This document shows positions 8,136-17,370 of a DNA stretch of 64,000 nucleotides, one piece after another (the stretch's first letter is position 1; each line of letters starts with the position of its first letter). The stretch is taken from NCBI GenBank assembly GCA_900316525.1, contig ONDF01000003.1:1-64000 (forward strand), in the 5' to 3' direction. The position numbers and the translations under genes are program-made. The DNA comes from an uncultured Bacteroidales bacterium. GTDB taxonomy: Bacteria > Bacteroidota > Bacteroidia > Bacteroidales > UBA932. A model generated the notes under the pieces. That model searched no databases and had not been told where the DNA came from. It worked only from the letters and a program-made list of their open reading frames with translations.

Positions 8136-8143
8136 TATCTTTG
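8136..8143 (+). promoter_or_regulatory. Promoter -7 element TATCTTTG for glyA
   Basis: TATCTTTG on the plus strand, 22 bases before the glyA ATG; predicted leader about 17 nt. It shares a 55-base divergent region with the methyltransferase promoter. Confidence 0.55.
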
Positions 8144-8165
8144 TGTTTCTAACTAAAGCAACTGT

Positions 8166-9509
8166 ATGAAACAGGATCTTCAGGTCTTCGACCTTATCAA
8201 GAAAGAAAAAGAGCGCCAGTCTTCCGGCCTCGAACTCATTGCCTCCGAGAACTATGTCTCCGACCAGGTCATGGCCGCGATGGGCTCCGTCTGCACCAAC
8301 AAGTACGCCGAGGGTTATCCCGGCAAGCGCTACTACGGCGGCTGCGAAGTGGTGGACCAGATCGAGCAGATTGCCATCGACCGGCTCTGCAAGCTCTACG
8401 ACGCGGAATATGCCAATGTCCAGCCGCACTCCGGCGCCCAGGCGAACATGGCCGTCACGATGGCCTGCCTGCGTCCCGGCGACGTCTTCATGGGCCTGGA
8501 CCTCTCCATGGGCGGCCACCTCACCCACGGCTCTCCCGTGAACGCCTCCGGCATCCTGTACAAGCCGGTCGCCTACGGCCTGAACCCCGAAACCGGCCGC
8601 GTGGACTATGACGAGATGGAGCGCAAGGCCCTCGAGTGCAAGCCCAAGATGATCATCGGCGGCGCCTCCGCCTATTCCCGCGAGTGGGACTACGAGCGGA
8701 TGCGGAAGATTGCCGACGAGGTGGGCGCCATCCTCTGGATCGACATGGCCCATACCGCCGGCCTGATCGCCGCCGGTCTCCTGAAGAACCCGGTCAAATA
8801 CGCGCACATCGTCACCTCCACCACCCACAAGACCCTCCGCGGACCGCGCGGTGGCATCATCCTGATGGGCAAGGACTTCGACAACCCGTGGGGCCTCACC
8901 ACCCCGAAGGGCGAGATCAAGAAGATGAGCGCCATCCTGAATTCCAGCGTGTTCCCGGGCATCCAGGGCGGACCGCTCGAGCACGTGATCGCCGCCAAGG
9001 CCGTGGCCTTCTACGAGGCCTCCCAGCCGGAATATGTCGACTACCAGAAGCAGGTCATCGCCAACGCCGCCGCCATGTGCGCCGAATTCGTCCGCAGGGG
9101 CTACAAGATCATCTCCGGCGGCACCGACAACCATCTGATGCTCATCGACCTCCGCACCAAGTTCCCGGACCTGACCGGCCGTCTCGCCGAGAACCAGCTC
9201 GTCAAGGCCGACATCACCGTGAACAAGAACATGGTCCCGTTCGACAGCCGCAGCCCGTTCCAGACCTCCGGTCTCCGCATCGGCACCCCGGCCATCACCT
9301 CCCGCGGCTTCGTGGAGAAGGACATGCTGGACATCGTCGAGCTCATCGACACGGTCCTCGCTTCCTCCAACGAGCACTACGCCGCCCTCACCGCCAAGGA
9401 ACCCACCGAGGAGCAGCTCGCCGAGCGCGCCGCGCACGGCAAGGTCCTCGAGGACGTCATCCGCAAGGTCCACATGATGACCGCCGGCCGCCCGCTGAAC
9501 CGGTACTAG
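8166..9509 (+). CDS. glyA: Serine hydroxymethyltransferase
   Basis: 447 residues, slightly longer than the common 415-430. It is the PLP enzyme interconverting serine plus tetrahydrofolate with glycine plus 5,10-methylene-tetrahydrofolate, the main one-carbon source. Visible family features: ELIASENY near the N-terminus, [26 protein letters not shown], and the PLP-lysine motif [24 protein letters not shown] is the expected C-terminal block. Single-gene unit with its own promoter and a strong terminator 24 bases after the stop. Confidence 0.97.
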   Translation: MKQDLQVFDLIKKEKERQSSGLELIASENYVSDQVMAAMGSVCTNKYAEGYPGKRYYGGCEVVDQIEQIAIDRLCKLYDAEYANVQPHSGAQANMAVTMACLRPGDVFMGLDLSMGGHLTHGSPVNASGILYKPVAYGLNPETGRVDYDEMERKALECKPKMIIGGASAYSREWDYERMRKIADEVGAILWIDMAHTAGLIAAGLLKNPVKYAHIVTSTTHKTLRGPRGGIILMGKDFDNPWGLTTPKGEIKKMSAILNSSVFPGIQGGPLEHVIAAKAVAFYEASQPEYVDYQKQVIANAAAMCAEFVRRGYKIISGGTDNHLMLIDLRTKFPDLTGRLAENQLVKADITVNKNMVPFDSRSPFQTSGLRIGTPAITSRGFVEKDMLDIVELIDTVLASSNEHYAALTAKEPTEEQLAERAAHGKVLEDVIRKVHMMTAGRPLNRY

Positions 9510-9530
9510 CCGTCCGGATCCATCCACCAA

Positions 9531-9566
9531 AACAGCCAGCCTCGGTGACGGGGCTGGCTGCTTTTT
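9531..9566 (+). terminator. Rho-independent terminator of glyA
   Basis: CAGCCAGCC (9533-9541) pairs with GGCTGGCTG (9552-9560), followed by C and five T. Very similar to the terminator at 4025-4057. Confidence 0.85.
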
Positions 9567-9581
9567 GGGGTCGTGCCGGGC

Positions 9582-10025
9582 CTAGTGGCTGCCGACGGTA
9601 TTGATGATGATCACGCCATTGGCGCCCCGCATGCCGTAGATGGCGGAGGAGCCGTCCTTGATGACATCCACGGACTGGACATCGGCCGGGTTGATGCCGG
9701 AGAGGTCCGTCGTTTCGACGCCGTCCACGAGGATGAGCGGGTCGGTGGCGTCGGAGTTCGTGCCGATACCCCGGATGAAGATCCGCTTGTCCGAAGTCAC
9801 CGTCACGCCGGCGACACGGCCCCGCAGGTAATCATACATGTCCGTGTAGGTCTGGGCGTCGGTCTTCTTGACCTTGACCTTGGAAACGGAGTTCGTGACA
9901 TGGTCCGGGTCCTGGGTTCCATAGCCGATTTCGATGGCATCGCCGCTCTTGGAAGCGACGCGTGAAGAGGAGCCACAAGCCACCAGCAGGGCGGCCACAA
10001 AGCAGAGGGTGAGAATCTTTTTCAT
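9582..10025 (-). CDS. Small lipoprotein consisting only of a TonB-receptor plug domain
   Basis: 147 residues from the ATG at 10025. The lipobox LVAC (Cys17) is followed by a polar linker and then a complete SusC/FecA-type plug domain: [50 protein letters not shown] and [11 protein letters not shown] barrel is absent; the gene stops right after the plug. The start lies 10 bases after the batD-batE stop, so it appears to be the last gene of the Bat operon. Stand-alone plug proteins occur in Bacteroidales, but their role is unclear. It might be a periplasmic partner of an envelope complex; that is speculation. Confidence 0.8.
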   Translation of the reverse strand: MKKILTLCFVAALLVACGSSSRVASKSGDAIEIGYGTQDPDHVTNSVSKVKVKKTDAQTYTDMYDYLRGRVAGVTVTSDKRIFIRGIGTNSDATDPLILVDGVETTDLSGINPADVQSVDVIKDGSSAIYGMRGANGVIIINTVGSH

Positions 10026-10035
10026 ATCGTCCGTT

Positions 10036-12660
10036 TTAAATCCTTTCAATATCGTTGGTGGCGATCCAGCCGCGGCGGCCGTCCGAGAGTTCGATGTCCG
10101 TGAAGCCGGAGACTTCGTCCAGCACCTTCACCTTCGTTCCTTCGTGCAGGATGAACAGGGACTTGGCCGCGTCGCTGGAAGGAGAGCTCGTGACCGAAGT
10201 CACGGGACGCATCACGATGGCAGTGTCATGACGCTCGGCGGCCGCTTTCTGGCTGCGGGCGAAGCCCCAGGCCGCGAGGGCGAGGAGGAGCGCCGCGATG
10301 CCGGTGAAGAAGCCGGTCCGGCGGGCGCCGGGCGTGGGCCCGAGCAGGAAGAGCAGGCAAAGCCCCAGCGCGAGGGCCAGCAGGAACAGGGATAGCCCCG
10401 CCCATACGTTGGATGGGAGCAGGTAGTTCACCTTCCGCACCCAGGTCTTGAGGATGAATTCCGGAACCTCGTCGATGCGGTCCTGCGTCAGGTTCCGCGC
10501 GAATTCCAGGTTGTAGCGGATGTCGGCGTCGGACGGGTCCAGGCGGAGGGCGCGCTCATAGAAGAGGACGGCCTTCGCGATCTCCCCTCCCTTGTAATAC
10601 GCGTTGCCCAGGTTGAAATACAGTTCCTTGGAGCGGAGGCCCGTGGCGGCGACATCCGACCAGTCCGCGGCGGCCTGGTTCCAGTCGCCGGCCGCATAGG
10701 CCTCGACACCCGCCTTGAACAGGGAATCGGGATAGCTTTCGGCGGCCTGCGCGCCCAGCGGGAGCATCAGCAGGAGGGCCAGCAGAGTGGCGGCCGGGGC
10801 CGCGGAAACACCTTTCTTCATGGATGCGTCGATGGCGGTGATGACGGAGATGGCCTGCTGGTAATGGGCGTTCATCGCCTCGTGGCCGGAATCCGGCGCA
10901 TAGCGGGCATACTCGCAGGCGTCCAGCAGGTCCGTGAAGGCGGTGACCGTCTCGGGAGCGACGCCCCGGGCGGAAAGCGCCGCGGCGATGTTGTCCTTGT
11001 TCTGGTCGGCCACGTCCATCGTGAGTTTGTCGGCCACGAAGCCCACGAGGGCGCGATGGAGCTCCTCGTAGAAGGCCGTATAGAGGTTCTTGCCCAGGAA
11101 GTCCCCGGCCAGTTTGAGGCGCTTGAGGGCCTCGCGGGTGGCCTTGCGGTTGCGGTTGCCGGCGACGTCGGCGCGACGGGCGGCCAGCTTCCGCAGGGAC
11201 AGCCACACGGCCGCGGCGCCGAGGAGCAGCAGGGCCACGAGGATCCAGTACCCCGGCTTGCCCACGAAGAAGCCCTTGTCCTCGGACAGGGAAGTCTTCG
11301 TCTTGATGAAGCGGATGTCCTCGCCCAGGTTCTTCACGCCCTTGCGGTCCACCGTCAGCGTGCCGGCGCCGTCCGGGGCAGGCTGCGCCGCGCCACCGGC
11401 GCCCCGCTCCACGGTCAGGCGCAGGGAATCCGTCTGTGCCGTCGCATAGCGGCGGGACTTCACGTCATAGTAGGAGAAGCGCACCGGCGGGAGGACGAAG
11501 TCTCCCGGGCTGCGCGGAATGAACGGATACTCGAAGGACTTGGAGCCGTTGGTGCCGCTCTTGTCCGTCGCGGACGTGGCCTTCACGTCATACACTTCGA
11601 AATCCGGCGGGAAATCCAGCTTCGGGGCCTCCACCAGGGAGACGTTGCCCTTGCCGGTGACCGTGACGACAAGCGAGGCCGCATCATGCGTCTTTAGGGC
11701 GTCCTTGCTCAGTTTCGCGCTCACGGAATACTCGCCCACGGCGCCGGAGAAGCCAGCCGGGGCGCCGCCCGGCAAGGCCGTCACCTTGACGGTCATCGCC
11801 GGGGTGGACACGCGCTGCCGCTGCGTCACATAGTCGTTCTCGAAGAAATCGTCGAAGATGGAGCCGGTGCGGGGCCGCTGCGTGCGGACGTTCACCAGGC
11901 ACACGATCTCGGACGGGTCGATGGTCAGGTTGCCCGCCTTCTGCGGGATGAGCACCCACCGGCGCAGGACGGCGGCGTTGTACATCTTGTCGCCCACCTG
12001 CTCCCGCTGGAACTCGATGCTCTGCGGGGTGTCCACCTCCTGGCTCCAGAACCCGTTGAACTTCGGGAACTTGGCATCCTCGAAGCCCGTGAGGTTCGCC
12101 CGCTGGTAGATCTTGAGGGTGGCCGTGATGGGCTCGCCCACCATGGCGTCCCGCTTGGACAGGTACAGCCGCATGAACAGCTCGCCGGTGTCGTTCGAAG
12201 CGGACGGCCGGGCCTGCTGCTGTCCCCCGCCCTGCGCGGAACCGCCCTGGCCCTGCGCCGCTCCGGCGCCGTCTTCCCGACCTTCCACGACCGTGATCTG
12301 GACGGTCTTGGACCGGATCTGGTCCCCCTTGACGGTGGCCGTCGCCGGCGCGAAGGTGAACGTGCCGGTCTTCTTGGCCTGGAGGATGTAGGTATAGGAG
12401 GTCTGCGATGAACGGGTGGTCTTGCCGTTCACGATGGAAATGCTGGTGGAAGTGCCCTTCTGGGGGCCCCAGACGAGGGTGAAATCATCGCCCGGGCTCC
12501 ATTGGAAATCGGAAGGGGCATGCTCGCCCTCGACGACGAAGACGACGTTGAATCGTTCCGACAGCTCCACGATATTGTGCACGTCCACCCGGATGGTCGA
12601 CTGGGCCCATCCGGTGAAAGCCACCCACAGCGCCACGAAGGCTGCAATCCATCTTTTCAT
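10036..12660 (-). CDS. batD: BatD-BatE fusion: aerotolerance protein
   Basis: 874 residues in one uninterrupted frame. Residues 1-19 are a signal peptide. About 20-480 is the BatD beta-domain region, with a transmembrane helix at [20 protein letters not shown] and a cytoplasmic helical domain after it. At residue 614 a second signal-like start, [11 protein letters not shown] (ATG at 10821), opens a BatE-like part: tetratricopeptide repeats ([28 protein letters not shown]), two transmembrane helices ([37 protein letters not shown]) and a C-terminal SH3-like segment ([13 protein letters not shown]). BatD and BatE are usually separate genes. The internal ATG could still allow separate BatE synthesis. 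The role in oxygen tolerance is by family precedent. Confidence 0.85.
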   Translation of the reverse strand: MKRWIAAFVALWVAFTGWAQSTIRVDVHNIVELSERFNVVFVVEGEHAPSDFQWSPGDDFTLVWGPQKGTSTSISIVNGKTTRSSQTSYTYILQAKKTGTFTFAPATATVKGDQIRSKTVQITVVEGREDGAGAAQGQGGSAQGGGQQQARPSASNDTGELFMRLYLSKRDAMVGEPITATLKIYQRANLTGFEDAKFPKFNGFWSQEVDTPQSIEFQREQVGDKMYNAAVLRRWVLIPQKAGNLTIDPSEIVCLVNVRTQRPRTGSIFDDFFENDYVTQRQRVSTPAMTVKVTALPGGAPAGFSGAVGEYSVSAKLSKDALKTHDAASLVVTVTGKGNVSLVEAPKLDFPPDFEVYDVKATSATDKSGTNGSKSFEYPFIPRSPGDFVLPPVRFSYYDVKSRRYATAQTDSLRLTVERGAGGAAQPAPDGAGTLTVDRKGVKNLGEDIRFIKTKTSLSEDKGFFVGKPGYWILVALLLLGAAAVWLSLRKLAARRADVAGNRNRKATREALKRLKLAGDFLGKNLYTAFYEELHRALVGFVADKLTMDVADQNKDNIAAALSARGVAPETVTAFTDLLDACEYARYAPDSGHEAMNAHYQQAISVITAIDASMKKGVSAAPAATLLALLLMLPLGAQAAESYPDSLFKAGVEAYAAGDWNQAAADWSDVAATGLRSKELYFNLGNAYYKGGEIAKAVLFYERALRLDPSDADIRYNLEFARNLTQDRIDEVPEFILKTWVRKVNYLLPSNVWAGLSLFLLALALGLCLLFLLGPTPGARRTGFFTGIAALLLALAAWGFARSQKAAAERHDTAIVMRPVTSVTSSPSSDAAKSLFILHEGTKVKVLDEVSGFTDIELSDGRRGWIATNDIERI

Positions 12661-12667
12661 AACGCGA

Positions 12668-13411
12668 CTACCAATTCTTCTCTTTCTGGCGGGACTTCAG
12701 CACGGCCGCCTTTTCCTTGTTCACCTTGTCCTGGGTCTCCTTCTCCTTGGCCTGGATGGCCTGGAGCATCTGCTGGGCCTGCTGGGGCGAGATCTCCGAG
12801 CCGTTGTACGGCTTGGGCTGCTGCCCCTGGTCCTGCTGGTCCTGGTTCTGGTCCTGATCCTGATTCTGGTCCTGATTCTGCTGATCCTGGTTCTGGTCCT
12901 GATTCTGGTCCTGGTTCTGGTCCTGGTTCTGCTGGTCATTCCCACCACCGCCGCCGTCGGGGTTGTTCTCCAGCATCTTCCGGGCATAGACATAGTTCTC
13001 TTTCGCCTCCAGGTCGTCCGGATTGATGAGCAGCGCCTGCACGAAGGCTTCCATCGCGGCGCGGTACTGCTTCTGCTGCAGGGCGGCGTCGCCGAGGTTG
13101 AAGTACGTGTCGAAACCCTGCTGGCTCTGCTTTTTCAGGCTCCGGGTCTCGGGAACGTGCCGCAGCGCCTGCTGGTAGAACTTGCCGGCCTCGGCATAAT
13201 TGCCCTGGCGGTACAGGTTGTTGCCCAGGTTGTAGGCCGATGCGACGGAGGTGCTGTCCGCATTCAGGCCCTTGCGGTAGGAGATGTCGGCATCGCCGTA
13301 CTTCTCCTTCGCGAACTGGCGGTTCCCCCGGCGGACGTCTTTCTTGTCCACCTGGGCGGAAGCCAGCACGCTGACCAGCAATAAGAATATGAGCGTCAAC
13401 GACTTTCTCAT
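12668..13411 (-). CDS. batC: BatC: periplasmic TPR protein with Gln/Asn/Asp-rich tail
   Basis: 247 residues. Signal peptide 1-19 (LLLVSVLASAQ), then TPR units: VASAYNLGNNLYRQGNYAEAGKFYQQAL and DTYFNLGDAALQQKQYRAAMEAFVQAL are recognisable helix pairs. Residues about 155-200 are a low-complexity run of DQNQ units encoded by a near-perfect tandem DNA repeat (about 12815-12945), probably length-variable. The C-terminal LQAIQAKEKETQDKVNKEKA is a charged helix. It overlaps the batB stop by 4 bases and ends 7 bases before batD-batE. It is expected to scaffold Bat proteins in the periplasm. Confidence 0.85.
   Translation of the reverse strand: MRKSLTLIFLLLVSVLASAQVDKKDVRRGNRQFAKEKYGDADISYRKGLNADSTSVASAYNLGNNLYRQGNYAEAGKFYQQALRHVPETRSLKKQSQQGFDTYFNLGDAALQQKQYRAAMEAFVQALLINPDDLEAKENYVYARKMLENNPDGGGGGNDQQNQDQNQDQNQDQNQDQQNQDQNQDQDQNQDQQDQGQQPKPYNGSEISPQQAQQMLQAIQAKEKETQDKVNKEKAAVLKSRQKEKNW
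12815..12945. repeat. Tandem repeat inside batC
   Basis: Repeats of a 12-bp-type unit (variants of tggtcctgattc / tggtcctggttc) encode the Asp-Gln-Asn-Gln run of BatC. In-frame unit gain or loss would change tail length without breaking the gene. Confidence 0.75.
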
Positions 13412-14412
13412 TGGTCAAACCATTTCTTCTTCGGACGGCGCTCGCCGACGAGCATCTCGATCACCAGCAGCGCCAGCGCGATTCCGAAGAAATACATGTA
13501 CTGTTCGTCGTACTCCTCGAACACCAGCGAGCCGAACTCCTCGTCCTCCATCCGGCGGATGTCGTCGATGATGGGGTTCAGGCCGAACTCGTCGTTCCCG
13601 GCATGGACATACGCCCCGTTGCCGGCCTTGGCGACCTGCCGGAGCACGTCCTCGTCGAGTTTCGTGACGACGATCTCGCCGTCCTTGTCCTTCATCAGGG
13701 AACCCTCGTACGGGATGGGCTGTCCCTCGGCGGAGCCCACACCCACGGTGTACACCCGGATGCCGTTCTCCGCGGCTTCCTTCGCGGCGGCCACGGGGTC
13801 GTCCTCGTGGTTCTCGCCGTCGGAGATGACGATGATCACCCGGCTCTTCTCGCTCTGGGCGCTGAAGCTCTTGATGGCCGTGAAGATGGCGTCGCCCATC
13901 GCGGTGCCCTGGACCGGGACCGAGCCCGTGTCGATACTGCCGAGGAACATCTTGGCGGACACGTAGTCCGTCGTCACCGGCAGCTGCACGAAGGAGGTGC
14001 CGGCGAAGATGATGAGGCCGATGCGGTCCTCCTTCAGCTTGTCCGTCAGGCGGGAAATCGCCAGTTTGGCGCGGTCCAGCCGGTTCGGGGAGTAATCCTC
14101 CGCCAGCATCGAGTTGGACACGTCCAGGCAGATGACGATCTCCGCCCCGCGCGTGGTGCGCTCGGACAGCTTGGCGCCGATCTGCGGCCGGGCCAGGCCG
14201 ATGGCGAAGAACGCGAAGGCCAGGCTGAACAGCACCATCTTCACCCAGCCCTTGGGGCCGGACCACGACGGCATCAGCGCCTTCACGAGCGCCTCGTCGC
14301 CGAACTTCCGCAACCGCCGCGTACGCAGCGTCCGCCAGACCCCGTATCCGACGAGGAACAGGGGAACCAGCAGGAGCAGGTACAAGAACCGATATTGTGC
14401 GAAACCGAACAT
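13408..14412 (-). CDS. batB: BatB: membrane-anchored von Willebrand A domain protein
   Basis: 334 residues. Transmembrane helices at the N-terminus (FLYLLLLVPLFLVGYGVW; VLFSLAFAFFAIGLA) and C-terminus (YFFGIALALLVIEML) flank a VWA domain facing the periplasm. The MIDAS motif is intact: DVSNSM near residue 95, with the downstream T of VQGTAMGDA and D of VISDGENHED. The spacing and architecture match BatA/BatB of the aerotolerance operon. The start is 3 bases after the batA stop; batC overlaps its stop by 4 bases. It is likely to form a metal-dependent complex with BatA and BatC. Confidence 0.9.
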   Translation of the reverse strand: MFGFAQYRFLYLLLLVPLFLVGYGVWRTLRTRRLRKFGDEALVKALMPSWSGPKGWVKMVLFSLAFAFFAIGLARPQIGAKLSERTTRGAEIVICLDVSNSMLAEDYSPNRLDRAKLAISRLTDKLKEDRIGLIIFAGTSFVQLPVTTDYVSAKMFLGSIDTGSVPVQGTAMGDAIFTAIKSFSAQSEKSRVIIVISDGENHEDDPVAAAKEAAENGIRVYTVGVGSAEGQPIPYEGSLMKDKDGEIVVTKLDEDVLRQVAKAGNGAYVHAGNDEFGLNPIIDDIRRMEDEEFGSLVFEEYDEQYMYFFGIALALLVIEMLVGERRPKKKWFDQ

Positions 14413-14415
14413 ATC

Positions 14416-15399
14416 CTAAGGCAGTCTTCTAAGCAGGAACCGGATCAAAATCTCAAGCAGCAAACACACGAGCGCCCAGATCGCGAAACGCGGGAACAGG
14501 TCCTTGTAGATGGGGAAGCTGTCCACGGTGGTGCGGGTCTTCTCCATCCGGTCGATCTCGCTGTAGATCTCCGCCAGCTTGGTGTTGTCGTTGGCGCGGA
14601 AATACTTGCCGCCCGTCTCCGCCGCGATCTGCTTGAGGAGGGGTTCGTCGATCTCGACCTTCATGTTCTGCACGTCCGGGCCCCAGGGAGTCATCACCGG
14701 ATACGGGGCCTCCCCTTCCTTGCCCACGCCGATGGTGTAGACGCGGATCCCGTAGGTCTTGGCGATCTCGGCGGCCATCGCCGGATCCACCTCGCCCCGG
14801 TTGTTCACGCCGTCGGTGAGGAGGATGATCACCCGGCTCTTGGCGTCGGAATCCTTCATCCGCGCCACGGCGGTCGCGAGGCCGTTGCCGATGGCGGTGC
14901 CGTCCTCGATGAGGTCCGTCTGAACCTCCTTCATCAGGTTGATGAGGGTGGCCCGGTCGGTCGTGAGCGGGCACTGCGTATAGCTCTCGCCCGCGAACAC
15001 CACGATACCCATCCGGTCGGAGGGGCGCTGGGCGATGAATTCGATGGAGATGTCCTTGGCGGCGGACAGGCGGTCCGGCTTGAAGTCCTGGGCCAGCATC
15101 GACGTGGACACGTCCACCGTGAGGACGATGTCGATGCCCTCGGTGTCCACCCGTTCCACCTCGCTCTTGGAGCGCGGACGGGCGATGCAGACGATGATCA
15201 GGCACAGGGCGGCGAGGCGCAAGGCCTCCGGCAGATGCCGGACGATGCCCAGGATGGATTTCCCGCCCTTCTCCCACGGCGTCACGGTGGACACCCGGAG
15301 ATGCGGCCGGCGTTCCTTCAGTTCCCGGTACAGATACAGCGCCAGGAGCAGGACCGGAAGGACCAGCAGCCAGAGCAGATATGGATACTCGAAGAACAT
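14416..15399 (-). CDS. batA: BatA: membrane-anchored von Willebrand A domain protein
   Basis: 327 residues, paralogous to BatB. N-terminal transmembrane helix (YLLWLLVLPVLLLALYLY), a second helix (ALRLAALCLIIVCIA), VWA domain with MIDAS TVDVSTSM, VEDGTAIGNGLA and ILLTDGVNN, and a C-terminal helix (WALVCLLLEILIRFLL). The order moxR, DUF58, membrane protein, batA, batB, batC, batD/E matches the Bacteroides aerotolerance locus. It starts 3 bases after the preceding stop. MIDAS residues are all present, so it should bind a divalent ion. Confidence 0.9.
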   Translation of the reverse strand: MFFEYPYLLWLLVLPVLLLALYLYRELKERRPHLRVSTVTPWEKGGKSILGIVRHLPEALRLAALCLIIVCIARPRSKSEVERVDTEGIDIVLTVDVSTSMLAQDFKPDRLSAAKDISIEFIAQRPSDRMGIVVFAGESYTQCPLTTDRATLINLMKEVQTDLIEDGTAIGNGLATAVARMKDSDAKSRVIILLTDGVNNRGEVDPAMAAEIAKTYGIRVYTIGVGKEGEAPYPVMTPWGPDVQNMKVEIDEPLLKQIAAETGGKYFRANDNTKLAEIYSEIDRMEKTRTTVDSFPIYKDLFPRFAIWALVCLLLEILIRFLLRRLP

Positions 15400-15402
15400 G
15401 GC

Positions 15403-16488
15403 TTACTTGGGCATATAATCTTCATCCTTTTCCACGTGGGGAGCCTGTTTCGGTTCCTCCTCCTGGCCGGACTGGTCGGCCATCTCGGATTCCTCCTCCA
15501 CCTCCGTCTGGTAGGTGGACGTCACGAACCGGACGGCCTGCGGCAGGACGGTCGCGTTGTCCTCGGGCGTGGCGATGTACTTCGCGAACTTCACGAAGTC
15601 CGCCCGCTCGAAGAGGTTCTTCATCTCCTCGTACAGGTCCACGGGGATGTCGGTCCCGCGGAGGCCGTCGAAGATTTCGGCGGTGGTCATCTCCATCGCG
15701 CCCACGCCGTAGCGGGAGACGATGTATTCGCGGAGGGCGTCGGTCACGCCGGAGTAGAACTGCTTCTGCTTGTCGGGCGCCCAGAACTTGTCGCCGCGGT
15801 ACTTGTCCAGCTTGCGGAGGGCGGTGATGTGGGCGGGTTCCTTGAAAGCGGGGCCGTCGGCGTCCCGGCGGCGGCTCGTGAGCCAGGCCACGAGGCCGAT
15901 CACCAGCAGCGCCAGCGCCCAGAAGCCCATCAGCCACGGCATCACTTCCGCGAAGGTGAGGGGATACTTGATCTGCCCGCGCAAGTCGTGCGGGACGTAG
16001 GTGGCGGTGTCCACGGGCATCGTGAACACTTCGATGGTCTGCCGGTTGAACTGGATGGTGTCGACGGTGCCGTCGGTATGGATCCGCTGCACGAACAGGG
16101 GCGGCAGCTCGTAGGTGCCTTCCTCGAAGGGCTGGATGGCGATGGACGCCCGGATGTTCAGGAGACGGGTGTTGTTCGCCTTGATCTTCTGGACCTTGAC
16201 GGTGTCCACCTGCCACATCGGCAGGGCCAGGACATCCTGCATGTAGGGGTTCGCGACCTGCGGGTAAGCGAGGACCGTGCTGTCGGGCACATTGTCCAGC
16301 TCGAAGCCGTACAGGAGCCGGTCCGCCACGAGGATGGAATCCCGCGGGGTGACGGGCTGGATGAACGAGGTCTCCTTGAGGATGACCCGTCCACCGGTGT
16401 CTTTCGCGGTGGTGTCGCGCCAGGCTTCCTGGGCCGATGCGGACGCAGCGGTCAGGAAGAGGGCGGCTATGAGACAATATCCTTTCAT
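15403..16488 (-). CDS. Exported single-pass membrane protein of the Bat operon (DUF4381-like position)
   Basis: 361 residues from the ATG at 16488, which overlaps the DUF58 stop by 4 bases. Signal peptide 1-20 (LIAALFLTAASASAQ), a periplasmic region of about 200 residues, one transmembrane helix (WLMGFWALALLVIGLVAWL) and a cytoplasmic helical tail containing LRKLDKYRGDKFW and FYSGVTDALREYIVSRYGV. That tail resembles the C-terminal part of DUF4381 proteins, which occupy the same place between DUF58 and VWA genes in other phyla. It lacks enzyme motifs. It is presumably a structural part of the MoxR-VWA system. Confidence 0.7.
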   Translation of the reverse strand: MKGYCLIAALFLTAASASAQEAWRDTTAKDTGGRVILKETSFIQPVTPRDSILVADRLLYGFELDNVPDSTVLAYPQVANPYMQDVLALPMWQVDTVKVQKIKANNTRLLNIRASIAIQPFEEGTYELPPLFVQRIHTDGTVDTIQFNRQTIEVFTMPVDTATYVPHDLRGQIKYPLTFAEVMPWLMGFWALALLVIGLVAWLTSRRRDADGPAFKEPAHITALRKLDKYRGDKFWAPDKQKQFYSGVTDALREYIVSRYGVGAMEMTTAEIFDGLRGTDIPVDLYEEMKNLFERADFVKFAKYIATPEDNATVLPQAVRFVTSTYQTEVEEESEMADQSGQEEEPKQAPHVEKDEDYMPK

Positions 16489-17366
16489 CGCCTGTGGAAC
16501 AAGGCTATCAGGTTCTTGACATAATCCTGGTCCGTCGCGGTGTCCACGCTGTCCACCTGGTAGCGGTTGAACAGCTTCGCGGCGCTTTCGGACGCGGTGC
16601 GGAACCACTGCTCGTAGGCGGCGCGGGTGCTTCGGGAGGAGGTGTTGATCCAGGCCCCCTTGCCGGTCTCGGAGTCCTTGACATGGACCAGGCCCACGTC
16701 CGGAATGGTCCGTTCACGGGGGTCGTAGACGCGGATGACGGAGATGTCGTGGCGGTTCACGGCCACCTTCAGGGCGTCCTCGTAGCGCGGGGCGCCGTCC
16801 TCGTCCACGTCCAGCATATCGCTGAGGACGAAGGCGGTGCAGCGCCGCTTGATGGCGTTCGTCAGGTAGCGGAGGGCCTCGCCGATGTCCGTCCCGTCGT
16901 GCTCGGGGGTGTATTCCAGGATTTCGCGGATGATGTGGAGCAGGTGGCTGCGGCCTTTCTTGGGCGGGATGAACTTCTCCACCGTGTCGCTGAAGAAGAG
17001 GGCGCCCACCTTGTCGTTGTTGAGCATCGCGGAGAAGGCCAGGGTGGCGGCGATCTCGGCCACCAGTTCCCGCTTGGTCTCCCCCACCGTGCCGAACAGG
17101 CCGGAACGGCTGATGTCGATGAGCAGCACCACCGTCAGTTCGCGCTCCTCCTCGAACACCTTCACGTACGGCGCGCTCATGCGGGCCGTCACGTTCCAGT
17201 CCATGTTCCGCACATCGTCCCCGTACTGGTACTCGCGCACCTCGCTGAACGCCATGCCACGGCCCTTGAAGGCCGAGTGGTATTCACCGGCGAAGATCTG
17301 GTGGGACAAGGCTTTCGTCTTGATCTCGATCTTGCGGACGCGCTTGAGTAACTCTTGGGGTGTCAT
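16485..17366 (-). CDS. DUF58 domain protein, partner of MoxR
   Basis: 293 residues, no transmembrane segment. It contains the DUF58 signature: EYQYGDDVRNMDWNVTAR followed by ERELTVVLLIDISRSGLFG, a VWA-like strand with the D-x-S-x-S pattern (DISRS). These proteins are encoded beside moxR AAA+ ATPases and are thought to act in chaperone-like maturation or metal insertion. Start 4 bases after the moxR stop; 4-base overlap with the next gene. Length is normal for the family. Confidence 0.88.
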   Translation of the reverse strand: MTPQELLKRVRKIEIKTKALSHQIFAGEYHSAFKGRGMAFSEVREYQYGDDVRNMDWNVTARMSAPYVKVFEEERELTVVLLIDISRSGLFGTVGETKRELVAEIAATLAFSAMLNNDKVGALFFSDTVEKFIPPKKGRSHLLHIIREILEYTPEHDGTDIGEALRYLTNAIKRRCTAFVLSDMLDVDEDGAPRYEDALKVAVNRHDISVIRVYDPRERTIPDVGLVHVKDSETGKGAWINTSSRSTRAAYEQWFRTASESAAKLFNRYQVDSVDTATDQDYVKNLIALFHRR

Positions 17367-17370
17367 CGGT

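Noticed and set aside
12815..12945. Regularly repeated DNA considered as a CRISPR array
   Set aside because: The units are contiguous 12-bp coding repeats without spacers and translate in frame as part of BatC.
13411..16524. 1037-codon plus-strand open frame across the bat genes
   Set aside because: Shadow of batB, batA and the membrane protein on the opposite strand, which carry intact VWA motifs; the antisense product has no features.
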